This document shows positions 25,601 to 45,245 of a stretch of 64,000 nt of DNA, one piece after another. The position numbers and the translations under genes were made by a program. This stretch comes from Seriola aureovittata (lineage: Eukaryota; Chordata; Actinopteri; Carangiformes; Carangidae), in NCBI RefSeq assembly GCF_021018895.1, contig NC_079386.1, positions 13,779,052 through 13,843,051 on the forward strand, in the 5' to 3' direction. Position 1 is the stretch's first letter; each line of letters starts with the position of its first letter. The notes beneath the pieces were generated by a model. It did not search any database, was not told the DNA's origin, and was given only the letters and a program-made list of their open reading frames with translations.

Positions 25601-28600
25601 GTGGCTGGCTACGTTTGACCACTGGGCTCACATTCATATCTGTGTGTGTGTGTGTGTGTCAAATAATCTGCTTCAAAAGCTTCAAATAATGACTTAGACA
25701 TCGACTCAAAAACCACCAGGCGTCAGCAGCTGAGAAACACCTTTGTGGATCAGATTAAGTGTTTGGTGTGGCCTCATTACATCATTCAACAAAAATGTGA
25801 CACCACTTGTAACAACACAAAAAATGGCTCCTACTGCATATTTAAACAAACATGTATTTTAGCTCCCAGATATGCAAACAAGGACAGAAAAAAGCAAAAA
25901 ATTAATTAAATTGAAAAAATTGAAAGAGGGATAATAAATAAAGACGTGTATGTGAGTATTTTATTTGATTTATTGTTGGGTTGGTCAGAGCTCATTTTCA
26001 TCTGCAGTCTCCAAAGGTCACAATCAAAAGGTTTAGACTCTAATGTCACACACACTAAAACGTCACAAGCACATTCACAGATCTTATACCATAAAGACGA
26101 GCTGGATGTAAAACAAATAGAAAGTCAGTGAATATATTTTTTCCCCTATAAAAGAGGATTTACCAACAGAATCACTAACAAAACAGCTGCAGCTCTTTAT
26201 GTCAGAGAGAGCCTGAAAGACATTTGCACAGAGTTTTAGTTTTAGTAGAAGTGTTTCTCACCAGCGTGTCAGTGTTGGTGTGGTGCAGCAGCCACCCCTC
26301 TCTCAGGACTCCACCGGCTCTCCTCTTAGTGTGATGCACCGACTGGACGAGCCTCATCAGAGGGATGTTGCTGCTGAAACACGGACTGGTGGAGGGACGG
26401 AGGACACACGATGAGAGGAAGTGAAGAAAAAAGGATCGTTTTGAGACTCAAACTGAATTTGTCACTTTGCTTTTTTCACTATCAGAGCCGTTGTGTTTTG
26501 TCAAAGTACCTCCTGAACACCTCCAGGTGGCAGCGTGTCCCAAAAGCTCCCTGACCACAACCAGGTTTGTCATGCAGATGTGTGCGCGTGTGTGCGTGTG
26601 TGCGTGTGTGTGTGTGTGCGCGCGTGTGCGTGTGTGTGTGTGTGTGCGTGTGTGCGCATGTTTAGGTGGTACATAACAACAGCTGCAAGTTATACTGAAA
26701 CTCCCTGACAAGATCAGGGCATCACCACCACACACCGCAGTCACCTCTCAGATGGGATGACATCATCAGTATGAACTAACAGCCCTCTAACCTGATTGGC
26801 TCGACCTCCCTGAACTCTGCCGGCGAGTCACCGTCAGTGGACATCTCGTCGTCAGAGAGATCTAGTGTTGTTATACTGGTGAGCTCTGAGTCATTGTCGT
26901 CTGGGTCTGGTGGGCAGCTGTGACCAGCTGCTGTGGATTCTGGGAACACATTATGACATCATGGGCACAAAAATATGAGTCATGTGACTGATCATAACCT
27001 TCACATAATGTTTTTAAATTCGGAAAAATAGACTGAAATTTCTTAAATTGCTTGGTTTGGTTCAACCAACAGTCCAAACCCTGAAAATATTCACTTTAAA
27101 GTCAGAGAAAAGTACAAAATTTGAACATTTCAGAAACTGAAATGAAAACATGTTTTACATTTTTTCTTGATCTATGAGTTAAATTAATCAAATAATCTGA
27201 ATTGATGTTAATTAGCTATAAAAGAGGTTGTTTTAATGGCTCATATTTCTTGCTTTTCCTGATATTATTATTTAAAGAACAGACAAATTCATACCCTGAG
27301 ATTTTTGTCATTAGTATAAATATACAAATGCAGTTACACGGTATATTATAGGATCTTAAATCATAATCCTGGTTTCCTCAACAGGCTTTGATCACGATCA
27401 TGCCACTAATCATCATCACTGTCTGGACACATGCGATGTTTCTGGGAGTTTAAAATCAGGCCAAGTCCTGAATCTATCAAATATCCTTAAGGAGGGTGAA
27501 TCAGCTTTGACTCATCACAGCGTAATGAGAAGATCAGAGCGGGGGCCTGTTCAAAGAACCATGATCTAACAGAGTGACTGTCAGGCCCGGAATAGGAAGT
27601 GGAAACGAGGACCTCCAGGGATCGCTGCTCACCTTCGCCGTTGACGCCTCTCCTCTCTCCCGGACAGTCTCTGGGGACTAAAGGCTCGCAGCGCCGGTGG
27701 CAGTTAAACCTGCAGTCTGAGGATGAAGAGAGGATGAAGAGAGGATGAAGAGAGGAGAGGTGGCCGGTTCAAACTCTGACAGAAAAAGAAAGCTGCTCAG
27801 CCACAACATGAGGGCGACTCTCATATGTGTAAAAAATTGAAAATGACAATGCGAGAATTTAACTTTTAAATGTGATTTAAAGTTTAATTTCCTCCATTCA
27901 AATGATTTCTTCCCTTTCAGACTGAACTCTGACACACACGCAGGTATTAAAATTACAGATCTAGTTCGGTCCAGAGTTGAAGCTCTTTGACTCATCAAAG
28001 TCGAGGTTTTGTTGAGACACATCATCTAAAACTGGCCTCAGTGGAGGAACATGTTTAATATGTAATAACATCCACCCAGGAAACCACTGCTGCACGAGTT
28101 TGTGCTAACCATACACGTTTAATCTAAACGTGAGAATGTTATCACTGCATCACAAACGTTAGAGCAATAGATACTTGGACATGGTTTTGAATCTTCCTGC
28201 AGAAAATGAAAACTCTTTTCCTCCAGGTACAAACAACATCAAGACACAGATTTTGACTCGTACTGCGAGAGGCCTCTTCAGTCTTGGCGTCAGAGGCTCT
28301 GAGGCTCTGTTCATCAGCAGAGCCGATGAAAGCCTCTTGACAAAATGTAGCTCACAAAACTGCAAAAGAAAAAGCTTCTGCAGTCTCAATCATTGGACGA
28401 GACAATCCTCTAGAAAAGTTTCTCAGGCGTCTCACCTGAGCACTGCAGCCCCTGTCTGAAGAGCCCTTTGAGCAGCCGGTGGCAGTACTGGCACACGGTG
28501 GGTTTGGTGTAGCTGTGGATGTGGAAGGTGTGAGGGACCTGAGCCCTGCTCTTGTCCCCACACCCGACACCCATCCACACCGGAGGCTCTGCCCAGGACG

Positions 28601-31363
28601 GAGGCCTGGATGAGGGCTTGGACATGCTGATCTGGTGAGGGACAGGACAGTGGAAGTCATTGGTGAAGATCATCAAAAACAATGTGTGAACTTTGTAAAC
28701 CCTTTTAAAAATAAACTGCGGCTACTTCCTCACCTCCTCCAGACTGCCTCCCGCCTGATTAGAGAGGGAGTGCACGCGGGGTCGTCGGGGAGGAAACAGG
28801 GAGAGGCTGGTGCTGACCTGACGCCGCGCTCGACTACAGTCGTTGGGCAACTGGAAGGCGCAACGTTTATGGAAGTCCAATCCACACCCTGGAGAGAGGC
28901 AGAGGTGGACAAGCCGCTCGTGGTTCGGTGAAAGCGTTTGACCAATGAATAAAATCTCTCACCCGCCCGCTGGCTAACGACACTGACTGAGGTAAATAAC
29001 GAGTAGCGTGAGCAGCTTTACCGTCACATTTTAACCCCTGTCGAACGAGGCCCCACAGCATTTCTCCACAGTGGTGACAGAAAGTGGGAGTCCGGTACGA
29101 GTAGACCAGCAGGGAGTGTGGACGGATCCTCATCTCGGTCACCGAGGCTGATACTGAGTCAGATCAACAAGAAGAGACGGATTGAAATCTGAAATATATT
29201 CACACTGACACTGTTTGGCAAGAATGAATACTGAGCTTTTAGGACGGTGCTCGACACCTGTGTTTTATAACCATCATCTTGCATGCAGGGGTCAAAGCTT
29301 AGCAGAGTGGTGGGTGCACAGGTCCACATCTGTCTCATCTCATCTGTTTGTTTTCTGTCTGATCGACTTCTCACATCTTTTTTTTTTTTTTTTTTTACTT
29401 GTTGCACCCTGTTGATTTTGTAATTAATTGTTTGAAAGAAGAGCACCACGTGGAATAAAATATAAATTACTAATAAAACATAAACATAATTAAAAAAAAG
29501 TTAACATATTTACATTCCTGTGAAATACATAATATTATAATTTCCAGCTGTTCCTGATGTTGTCATCAATCAAAATTACCTGTAAGTAGAAGTGAGATTC
29601 AAGTGCCTGAATTTAAAATGAAGCTTTTGACAGTGTTGCTTCTTTAAGGGCCAGTTTTGCAGCAGATTTGTATTTCATGAAGTGAAGTGCAGCCAGAGGC
29701 GTAAGAAAATAAGGTTTACCTGCCAAAACAAGCTTCACAGGGACATTCAGTAACTTTGTGATGTGTGCCGGCATAAAGAAGCACTGACTGATAACTGAAC
29801 AGCCTGTGTGGCTCTGAGGAGGATGGAATTGAAATACTTGAAAACAAATTACCTTTAATTTGAAAAATGATGGCTTCTCCCAGTATTTATGAAAATATCC
29901 CTCCAAAATAAGACACATTTCTCCTAAATAAGCTGTTGTAACAAAACTATGGATAGCATGAAAGTCCAAAACATCTGTGATTTGGAAATGTGCAGTGTTG
30001 AATGAATGAATTAACTGTGAATCAGCCAATAAAAAAAGGGACAATGGGATAAAGAGCCAATAGATTACTGATAGTAAATCCACAGTAAGTTTTTTTTCTC
30101 CTGTTGACTTCTGACCTGCGATGATGACCTCGATGAGGTCTCCATCCTGCAGCTCGTCGCGGTCTGTCAGGCGCTGCAGCATCTGCTCAGAGGCGGGCTG
30201 ATGTCTGAACAGCAGAATCTTCTCCCCGACGCCGACCACGCTGCAGTCTGGAGCCTGAACACACACAGAGACTCGGGTTGAGATAAGCTGAATTTAAAAC
30301 ATCACTACTTATTCTCACTTTTCCAGCATCATCATTTCTCTATTTATACTTATTTAAAATAGAGCACCAATAGCTGAAAAGACAAAGAGGCTGTTGGTTT
30401 GTATCCTGGACGAAAAAAGAAGAAACAAAACGCGGGAAAATACATGAGGAAATGAACAAGGCTTTAAACCTCCACTGCACATGTTCCAAAATATGTAACT
30501 GTTCAATGTGGAAAAAGAGGGAGCGTAAATATTTAGCCAGTGTTGCCTGGTCAGAGAGCAAGAGATGGAGTTGGAGCAACCTGGAGAAAAAGCTCAACAT
30601 GTCGAGAAAATCTGCAACGATTCTGTAAACAAGCTACAACCATCACAAAGCACGACCTAGTTACAGTTTCCACAAGACAGAAATAAGTGCTTGCAAGATA
30701 AAGAGATCAAACATGATACAATCTGAAACGCTGAACACAGTCACGTCCGTCTGTCACTAATGATTTGCCCTTTTCACATCTGCAGGGGTGCAAGGTGGCA
30801 AAATAGATATGCAGCACGTTTGAGAAACGGTCCCGAACATACAGTTGGGTGATGTGCCGCAGGTCAGCTGTGGTTCAACACACGACGTGACTGTGAACAA
30901 AGGAGTGAGGAGGCAGAAAAAGAATCAGTGCTCTGCTCAGTCAGTAACATCATCAGCTGGGTCTGATGTCGTTCAGCGATTTTTATCATCTATAAATCTT
31001 GAGTGAGAAGTTTCACAGCCAGCTGAGTGTTAAATCTATCGTCCTCTATGTAACACTTCCTTCTACCCGGACATACAAGCTGTGACAAGCAAGAGGAATG
31101 TAATGGGATCTAGGTCTCTGCCCAGGTAGAAGTATTAAAGTCTATATCATAAAGTTATACAACATTAGGCATCAATATTGGAGATACAAGGTTTCCACCC
31201 AGCAGTGACGCATATACACAGTATGTGATATATCTGCAGTAGTGCGCTCGTGTTGTTGGGTTTGTTGTATACAGTGCACACACACATTCTTCAGACTGCG
31301 CTGACCTGCTGCCTGGAAACAACAGATCAAAGCTGAAAGGAAGGTTGGTGTGTGCGAAGGGGA

Positions 31364-31405
<42 letters not shown>

Positions 31406-32812
31406 CGTGCTTGAAATGGAGGGGGAGAGGCTGTGGTCGGAAAATTTGCTGCGCTCTTGTCGACCACACAGTCCCTATAACAGAGGCAGTGTGAAGACCA
31501 GACCTGCACACACTGACAGAGTCACCAACACCTGCAATTCATGACCATCCTTATCTGACCTCAACTACAGTTTCAGTGCAGCATTCAAATTACTGGTTGT
31601 AGATTCAAATGCTGCTCTGACAGACCGATAGTTACTCTGTCAGTCCTGTTTTCTCTTCACCATGTTAGAAAGTTTGAACTGGTTGTATCGCTCAAACTAC
31701 AAAACACTGCACTGCTCCAGATCTGGTTTACTGAGCTGACATCTAACCCGATTTAACAACGCAGGTTATATGAAATGCAGGTTAAATCAGATGTGTGTGT
31801 GTGTGTGTGTGTGTGTGTATAATCAGCCAAAACCACTACAACATCCTTCAAACACTGCATAATTCATCCATGCACAAACACTTAGGGGTTTCTCAAAGCC
31901 ACACTATACATAGTAACCTACACAGTCCTCCTTCATGCGCGAGGTGACCTTTTCAAAATCTACCTTTTACTTCCTGACAGTTTTGACAAGCCTGAAAAAC
32001 TCGAAACGTCACATGAAATATTTTCCAAGTGGGACTGTATTAGCAGGTTGTTTTTTTTTTTTTCTTGTTTACCATTTGTTATCACTGATAATGCTTTTGC
32101 AGCAAGTGCTGTGCCCAAGAACATCCCGATCGCCGTCATCACAACTTTCAACGGCAGATTTTTACCTGCAGCTGTGGGATTTGATCCAGACACATTCTTG
32201 TCAAAAGCAAAACTTGTGACTTGCTTGTTACCAACTCCAGCCATCTGTTGCAGATCCATTCAAGGAGATTAAAACAGGCAGCGAAACTCATTTCAAGACA
32301 AATCACTCAGCTGTTTTGTTAAAGCGACAACAAATTTAGTGTCAAACTTCCATAAAGAAGGGGGATAGTGGTCAAAACTGATGCAAAGATAACCTGACTT
32401 TTATTCTCGAATGAGGATTAAGCTCTAAAAATGCTGTATCCTAGAATTCCCATGATGCAACTCAACATCGTAATGAAATTTTAGTCTCAAGCTGAACTTT
32501 GTTTTTTTTTGGAAACGCTCTTCCAGTGCAACAGTAAAGCCTAAATACTAAACTAAACATCATGTGTAAAATGAGTGGGATGCCCCTTTAAGGCTCCTCT
32601 GAGGGTTCCTTGTGTAATGCCTAACACACTCACCACCAGCGAGATGTTTTGATTACCTTGCGCTCTATGACCTCTGCAGCCAGCCTCTTGGCATGGCGGT
32701 AGCTCAGGTTGCTGGCAGGGACTCGAACCACCTCCCTGAACAGGCCGAGCTGGAACTGGACTAGAGCCGGCACCGCGAGACTGGTGGGACTGGAGGGAGC
32801 CACTGCGGACAT
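22046..32812 (-). CDS. protein kinase D family serine/threonine kinase, 18 exons, about 793 aa
   Basis: This gene encodes a diacylglycerol- and PKC-activated CAMK-group kinase of the protein kinase D family. Exons in transcript order: 32812-32657, 30254-30116, 29153-29022, 28888-28734, 28631-28436, 27716-27633, 26939-26792, 26385-26262, 25462-25385, 25150-24940, 24719-24694, 24621-24549, 24115-24009, 23901-23740, 23419-23321, 23233-22966, 22635-22550 and 22183-22046. All phases fit. Domains: ubiquitin-like fold (about aa 15-100), C1a (about 110-160), C1b (about 225-275), acidic linker, PH (about 363-465) and kinase (about 489-750). It has GSGQFG, VAIK (K520), HCDLKPEN (D614), DFG and the activation loop [10 protein letters not shown] with both serines (about S646/S650). 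It ends NFPSHLS with no PDZ-binding tail. PRKD1-3 are usually about 870-910 aa. The start ATG at 32812 has a weak Kozak context (T at -3), so a further 5' exon is possible. Subtype is uncertain; probably a fourth paralogue. Confidence 0.92.
22550..24621 (-). other. prkd-family kinase domain exons
   Basis: Six exons (24549-24621, 24009-24115, 23740-23901, 23321-23419, 22966-23233, 22550-22635) give a complete kinase: [97 protein letters not shown] and [20 protein letters not shown]. All catalytic residues are present. PKD-diagnostic stretches are nearly identical to PRKD1-3, while the flanking helices have diverged (for example [20 protein letters not shown]). Confidence 0.93.
22640..22708. 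repeat. compound (GA)n/(GC GA)n/(CA)n repeat
   Basis: GA and GAGC units followed by CA units. On the minus strand it forms the pyrimidine tract (CT then TG) feeding the acceptor of the kinase exon that ends at 22635. Confidence 0.95.
24694..24719 (-). other. 26-bp microexon between PH and kinase domains
   Basis: Read on the minus strand, this tiny exon is flanked by CTGTTTCCAG and GTAAGC and encodes DHSHRDSR across its junctions. It is needed to join the PH exon (ends in phase 1) to the kinase exon (starts in phase 0) in frame. In PRKD1-3 the equivalent linker is far longer. Skipping would shift the frame. Confidence 0.75.
24940..26385 (-). other. prkd-family PH domain exons
   Basis: Exons 26262-26385, 25385-25462 and 24940-25150 encode the autoinhibitory PH domain: [10 protein letters not shown] leader, [48 protein letters not shown], then [14 protein letters not shown] and [12 protein letters not shown]. 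The Tyr in KYYKEIPLSE corresponds to the Abl-phosphorylated PH-domain tyrosine of PRKD1. The loop after YCVV is short compared with the PRKD1-3 insert. Confidence 0.88.
26579..26659. repeat. imperfect (TG)n with CG interruptions
   Basis: TG units interrupted by TGCG and CGCG steps, in a kinase-gene intron. Confidence 0.9.
27040..27210. repeat. degenerate dispersed repeat copy B
   Basis: Carries CAACCAACAGTCCAAACCCT, GAAAATATTCACTTTAAAG, AGAGAAAAGTACAAAATTTG and a TTAATCAAATAATC end in the same order as 5830-6030. It lies in a kinase-gene intron. Confidence 0.5.
27633..29153 (-). other. prkd-family tandem C1 domains (DAG/phorbol binding)
   Basis: C1a is split over 29022-29153 and 28734-28888: it begins [20 protein letters not shown] and ends [14 protein letters not shown]1b is split over 28436-28631 and 27633-27716: [20 protein letters not shown], then the FNCHRRC segment and a final Cys. 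All zinc-coordinating His/Cys are present, and the Pro that shapes the ligand groove is kept in both (RTPTFC and TKPTVC). Diacylglycerol binding is therefore expected. The inter-C1 linker is short, with a basic-Ser motif (PRVHSLS) that could be a 14-3-3 type site. Confidence 0.88.
31367..31411. repeat. (TG)n microsatellite
   Basis: About 18 TG units followed by GCGTGCGTGC, in the first kinase-gene intron. Confidence 0.95.
31960..32259 (-). CDS. uncertain small ORF with one membrane segment, in prkd intron 1
   Basis: A 99-codon open frame lies on the kinase gene's own strand inside its first intron. Its first ~60 residues look protein-like: MAGVGNKQ, a Gly/Ser/Asn leader, then a hydrophobic helix ([20 protein letters not shown]). 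After that, a run of A's encodes lysines and the rest looks like random translation. It may be an unannotated microprotein or exon (a GTAAAC donor follows the helix at about 32070), a decayed retrocopy, or chance. I do not recognise a family. Confidence 0.2.
   Translation of the reverse strand: MDLQQMAGVGNKQVTSFAFDKNVSGSNPTAAGKNLPLKVVMTAIGMFLGTALAAKALSVITNGKQEKKKNNLLIQSHLENISCDVSSFSGLSKLSGSKR
32657..32812 (-). other. prkd-family first coding exon, ubiquitin-like domain
   Basis: Fifty-two codons start MSAVAPSS and continue with [20 protein letters not shown], which aligns with the FHIQIGLTREFVLLPA region of PRKD proteins. The next exon (30116-30254) supplies [17 protein letters not shown] and [12 protein letters not shown]. 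Two candidate acceptors lie just upstream (TTTTCCCACAG and GTGTGAACAG on the minus strand), so this may be the second exon of the transcript. The N-terminal Ala/Pro-rich segment is much shorter than in PRKD1/2. Confidence 0.75.
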
Positions 32813-33654
32813 GGAGAGGAAGCCTGTGGGAAAACTGTTCACACAAACAAAGATAGGAAAGAGCAGAAAATGTGATGAGCAGATTCTGGTTTGAGAGTTT
32901 TTGATTAAAAATAAACAAAAAGCTGCTGAGGTTCAATGTGGCATTTCAAAATAAAACACATTTTTGGTCACTGTGGAATGGTTGAGATCTTAAGTAATGT
33001 TGAGGATATAAACATTTCTACATACATACATACATACAATATATATATTTACATATATGTTGTCTACCAACTGCTGTACCAGTTTCTTATTATTGGAATC
33101 ACCAGCATGAATAGGTAAATGACTTAATCTTTTCATTAACAATGTTAAATAACAACCATTGTAGTATTATATTCAGGATATAAATAAGCTTCAGACAGAC
33201 AACTTCCTGTTGCCACAATAAAAACACTTTAGTACCAACTCAGTATACTTAAAGAGAGTAATCTTACTTTCTAACCCTGGTTCATTCAAGCTCCGATGTT
33301 TCACCTCAGTCGCAGAACAGTATCTCAACAAGGTTACAGCAGATCACTCTATCAGTGTGTCACCCATTCTCCTCATCATTTCTGGTGAGTCTGGTTTCCT
33401 TTGTGTGGGGTTCAGCTGTCTATGAGACAGGAAGTTACAGAGAGACTCACATGTATGAAGGCTGTGACAGTGTACGGTTAACACCCCCAGCCATAGCTGT
33501 GAAAACGATCTCTTTCTCACACACTCACACTCACTTTGAAATGGTCAAACCCATTTCCGTTCACGTTCAAAGTCGCCTTTCAGTCATTTCTGACGTCAGA
33601 TATGAAGATGAAAATGTAAGAAACACAGAATCGGTTTGAAAAGTGGAATTTGTT
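32813..33654. promoter_or_regulatory. prkd-klc2 intergenic region, likely contains prkd promoter
   Basis: This lies between the kinase start codon and the probable klc2 polyadenylation signal. It holds a CATA/TA microsatellite (about 33020-33058) and no convincing TATA/Inr. The kinase promoter or an upstream 5'UTR exon should lie here by position only. An isolated plus-strand ORF at 33355-33639 has no recognisable features. Confidence 0.35.
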
Positions 33655-33660
33655 TTTATT
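33655..33660 (-). terminator. klc2: candidate klc2 polyadenylation signal
   Basis: The minus-strand AATAAA is the most distal canonical hexamer before the kinase gene. The choice among several hexamers in this AT-rich stretch is not decidable from sequence. Confidence 0.35.
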
Positions 33661-34196
33661 GAACCTTTGATAAAATACACATCAGGTTGGCCCCTTCACA
33701 ATAAGATCCATCATCAGCAATACAGCAGCTGAAATCAGGAGTCCCTGCACATATACATGACCTTCATACTCACAACATTTACCATCCATGGTTCTGAGCA
33801 CATGTATTAATCTCCATAAATATTTGGACAAGTAGATCAGAGAGACAAGGATCTGATTAATCTTTGAAGCTTTGGATCAAACTCCTCCTGCGACAGAGTC
33901 AAGATAAATATTTACAACTGCAGCAGTTTTATTTTTCTCATCTATTTTTCTGAGCTAAATAGCGACTTAATGTTCATATATTTATGGAGCACTAACACTG
34001 TACCAACCCAGAGTGAATCAGTGACTGATTAATACCGTGACGTATTGATTAGTATTATGCTGTGTGTATTGCGGAGCACTGATGTTTCTAGAGCTTTTTT
34101 GGAGACCTTCAACTACAAATTAGTGTTCCACCAAGTTTTTTTACACAACTACATGGTGTTGAGATTGTGTATGTGATTAAAGGAATTTCCCATAAT

Positions 34197-34198
<2 letters not shown>

Positions 34199-34242
<44 letters not shown>
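34199..34242. repeat. (TG)n microsatellite
   Basis: About 22 TG units in the inferred klc2 3'UTR. Confidence 0.95.
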
Positions 34243-34245
<3 letters not shown>

Positions 34246-36635
34246 TGACATACAGTAAACATACATATAAAGGTTGTACACGAATAATTCTGTACATTAT
34301 TTGCTGCGAACGAGACTTGAAGCACTTTTCCTCTCCCGATGTCTTTCCAATGCCCTTTCATTCATTTCTTTTTTTTTCTCTTAAACACCAACTTTTTCCA
34401 CCTTTGATGCACTTACTTTATCTTTCTTTTCTTAATCACAATCCATAACCTGCGCCACCTTGCACATTCAGAAGCTGATAGAAGAATTAGCACTTTTTAG
34501 ACTCAGCAATGTGACTGCACCAGAAGGTGATTTCAAGAAGAGTGACTCGGGTTTATTTAGGCACATGGCGATGGTGTGAATGCACCAACGTTGACAAAAT
34601 GCCTTCATGACAAACCTGCAACTTCTCGTTTTTGAAATCACACTCAGTTCATCTTGAATTGACCCCTTTTTTTTTTTTTGACTTTCTCGAATTAGAAGAT
34701 TTAGAACAAGGATCAAAGAAAGTTGCAAGAAAGAAAAAAGAAGCATTTTCTTGACGACCTGATCACGGCTGAGTCTGATGTCGACATGTACATTCTGTGG
34801 ACAGTTTTCTTTGTATTGGTCTCATTTTGGTGGAGTTCATCTCCTAACAAAACAAAAATCCAGTGTAAACGCCGCCACACCCTACAATCCACATAAAACG
34901 TAACATTCAAATAATCAGTTTTCAGGACTTTCAACGTAAAAGCTCAGACTCAAAACGCTTCAGCACAAGATTCACTGAGGAAGTATGGTCTCCGGTCGTT
35001 TTTGTCAACTGATAAAATCCACCCAAGTCAGAATTAAAAACAACACTGAGGATTGTTCTGTAAAAAAAAAAAAAAAGAAGAAAAAAAAAAGATACATAAT
35101 CAACAACAGTAAATGAAGGAAAAAACAAAAAAAACGAAGAAGAAGAAGAATCCTCTTAACGAAAGTAAACATATTGTAGCTGAAGCTCCGCATCAGCTTT
35201 GAACATATTTTTAAATGAGGGTTGATTATGCCTCAAGTATCCTGCTGTAATGACTGTAAACAAATTATTTTTAACATTTCTTCCACATTTTCCTTCAATA
35301 TCATTCAGACCTATGGCTGTTTCACTTTATTTGAAAATGAATCATTAGTGGGAGGAGAAGAAAGCATCGATTATAGTGTTTGATTAAACTTGAAATGATT
35401 GATTTATTTGTAAATTTACTTTCAAATGAACTTTTGCCCCCCCCCCCCTATTTTCTTTTCCTGCCGACCGACCCCCGAATCAGCAAGAAAGTTCATTTGA
35501 AAAAACACTGTTTTGGGCCCCAACATGGCTACTAGAGGATCCAGTGAAAAATCCTCCCTGTCTGCTCTGTAGATACCAACATGGCTGCTGGATATACAGG
35601 AGATATCCATGACTGTCATGCTCAAAGTGCTTTACAACAGTTTAGACTGAAACTTGATGGTCTGATAGCTTATTCTGAATGTCAGCAGATTTCAGTGATT
35701 TGAGGTACAAAATGATCAGTATTTTTGACCTTTTCATTGATATAATTAATTAAGTGCCCATTTCAATATTTCTTTTTATCTTTCCTTCTTTCACTCCTCT
35801 TTTTTCCCTTCTTCCTTTCCTTCTTTTCCAGTCTCCCCCCCTTCAGATAATGTAGTATTTTTTCCAACTGAGACTCTTTAACTCAAGAGTGTAAACAAAA
35901 AGAAAAACAAAAAAATCAATGTGCACTATATACAAAGAATGAAATAATTTAAAACTGTATATACATAAAAAAAACAAAAAAAAAAACAAGAAGGCAAAAA
36001 GTGAGGTTTAAATAATTAGTGCTGTTGTTTTTTGAAAATCCAAGACTGTATGTTGTATATTGCTTGTATGTTAAAATCTAAATCGGACTGTACCGTTTTT
36101 AACCGTCTCTGATATGCATTCGATGGGTGGTTAGCATCAGCAAAGACTTCATGCTACTGGTGAAATATACAAGAGTGCAAACACCTCTCTGAACTGAAAC
36201 CTGGGTACATATAGCCTACCTAAGGTTGAATGTCTGCACATGAGAGTGTACGTTGAGCAAACGGACTCGTCACGATGTGGATACGATGCTTTGCTACGGT
36301 GCTATGAGTCTAAAACACGAGGCGGTCAGGTGCAGACGTTCCACGTTCTAGTAAGCAGCATGCTGATAAATGTGTGTCTAAATATTCTCTTTCTGATGGA
36401 TGGCAGCGGTTTGTACAGTGAAGCGGCAACGGCAGCAGCGACTGTGTCTTACAGGATGATGTTTAGTGTGGTGAGGTTTTTTTTTTCTCCAGTGTTCTTT
36501 AAAAATATGCTGCAGGTGCAAGTGTTTGATCTCTGCATTGAGCTTTAAATGTGTTTGTTTGATCAAACCAAGCTGCAACCAGCCTCTCCGCGTCGGGCCG
36601 CTCTGTGCCTCCTCAGTCCCACTTCCTGTCGCTGT

Positions 36636-45245
<8,610 letters not shown>

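Larger units (their letters stand above)
30255..32656 (-). other. prkd-family intron 1
   Basis: A 2.4-kb intron lies between the first two coding exons. Apart from the uncertain small ORF at 31960-32259 it contains a (TG)n run at about 31367-31411, a shorter one at 31793-31818 and AT-rich unique sequence. No additional PRKD exon was recognised. Confidence 0.6.
33655..36635 (-). other. klc2: klc2 3' untranslated region (inferred extent)
   Basis: No coding exon lies below the TAG at 36636-36638. A minus-strand AATAAA (TTTATT at 33655-33660) would give a 3.0-kb 3'UTR; nearer hexamers (about 34553 and 35402) would give shorter ones. The stretch is AT-rich and holds (TG)n at 34199-34242 and homopolymer tracts (C8 near 35440, A14 near 35062). 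The extent is inferred only. Confidence 0.45.

Noticed and set aside
29613..30266. 217-codon minus-strand ORF
   Set aside because: Only its first ~46 residues are a real kinase exon (30116-30254); the rest is read-through into the intron past a proper GTCAGA donor.
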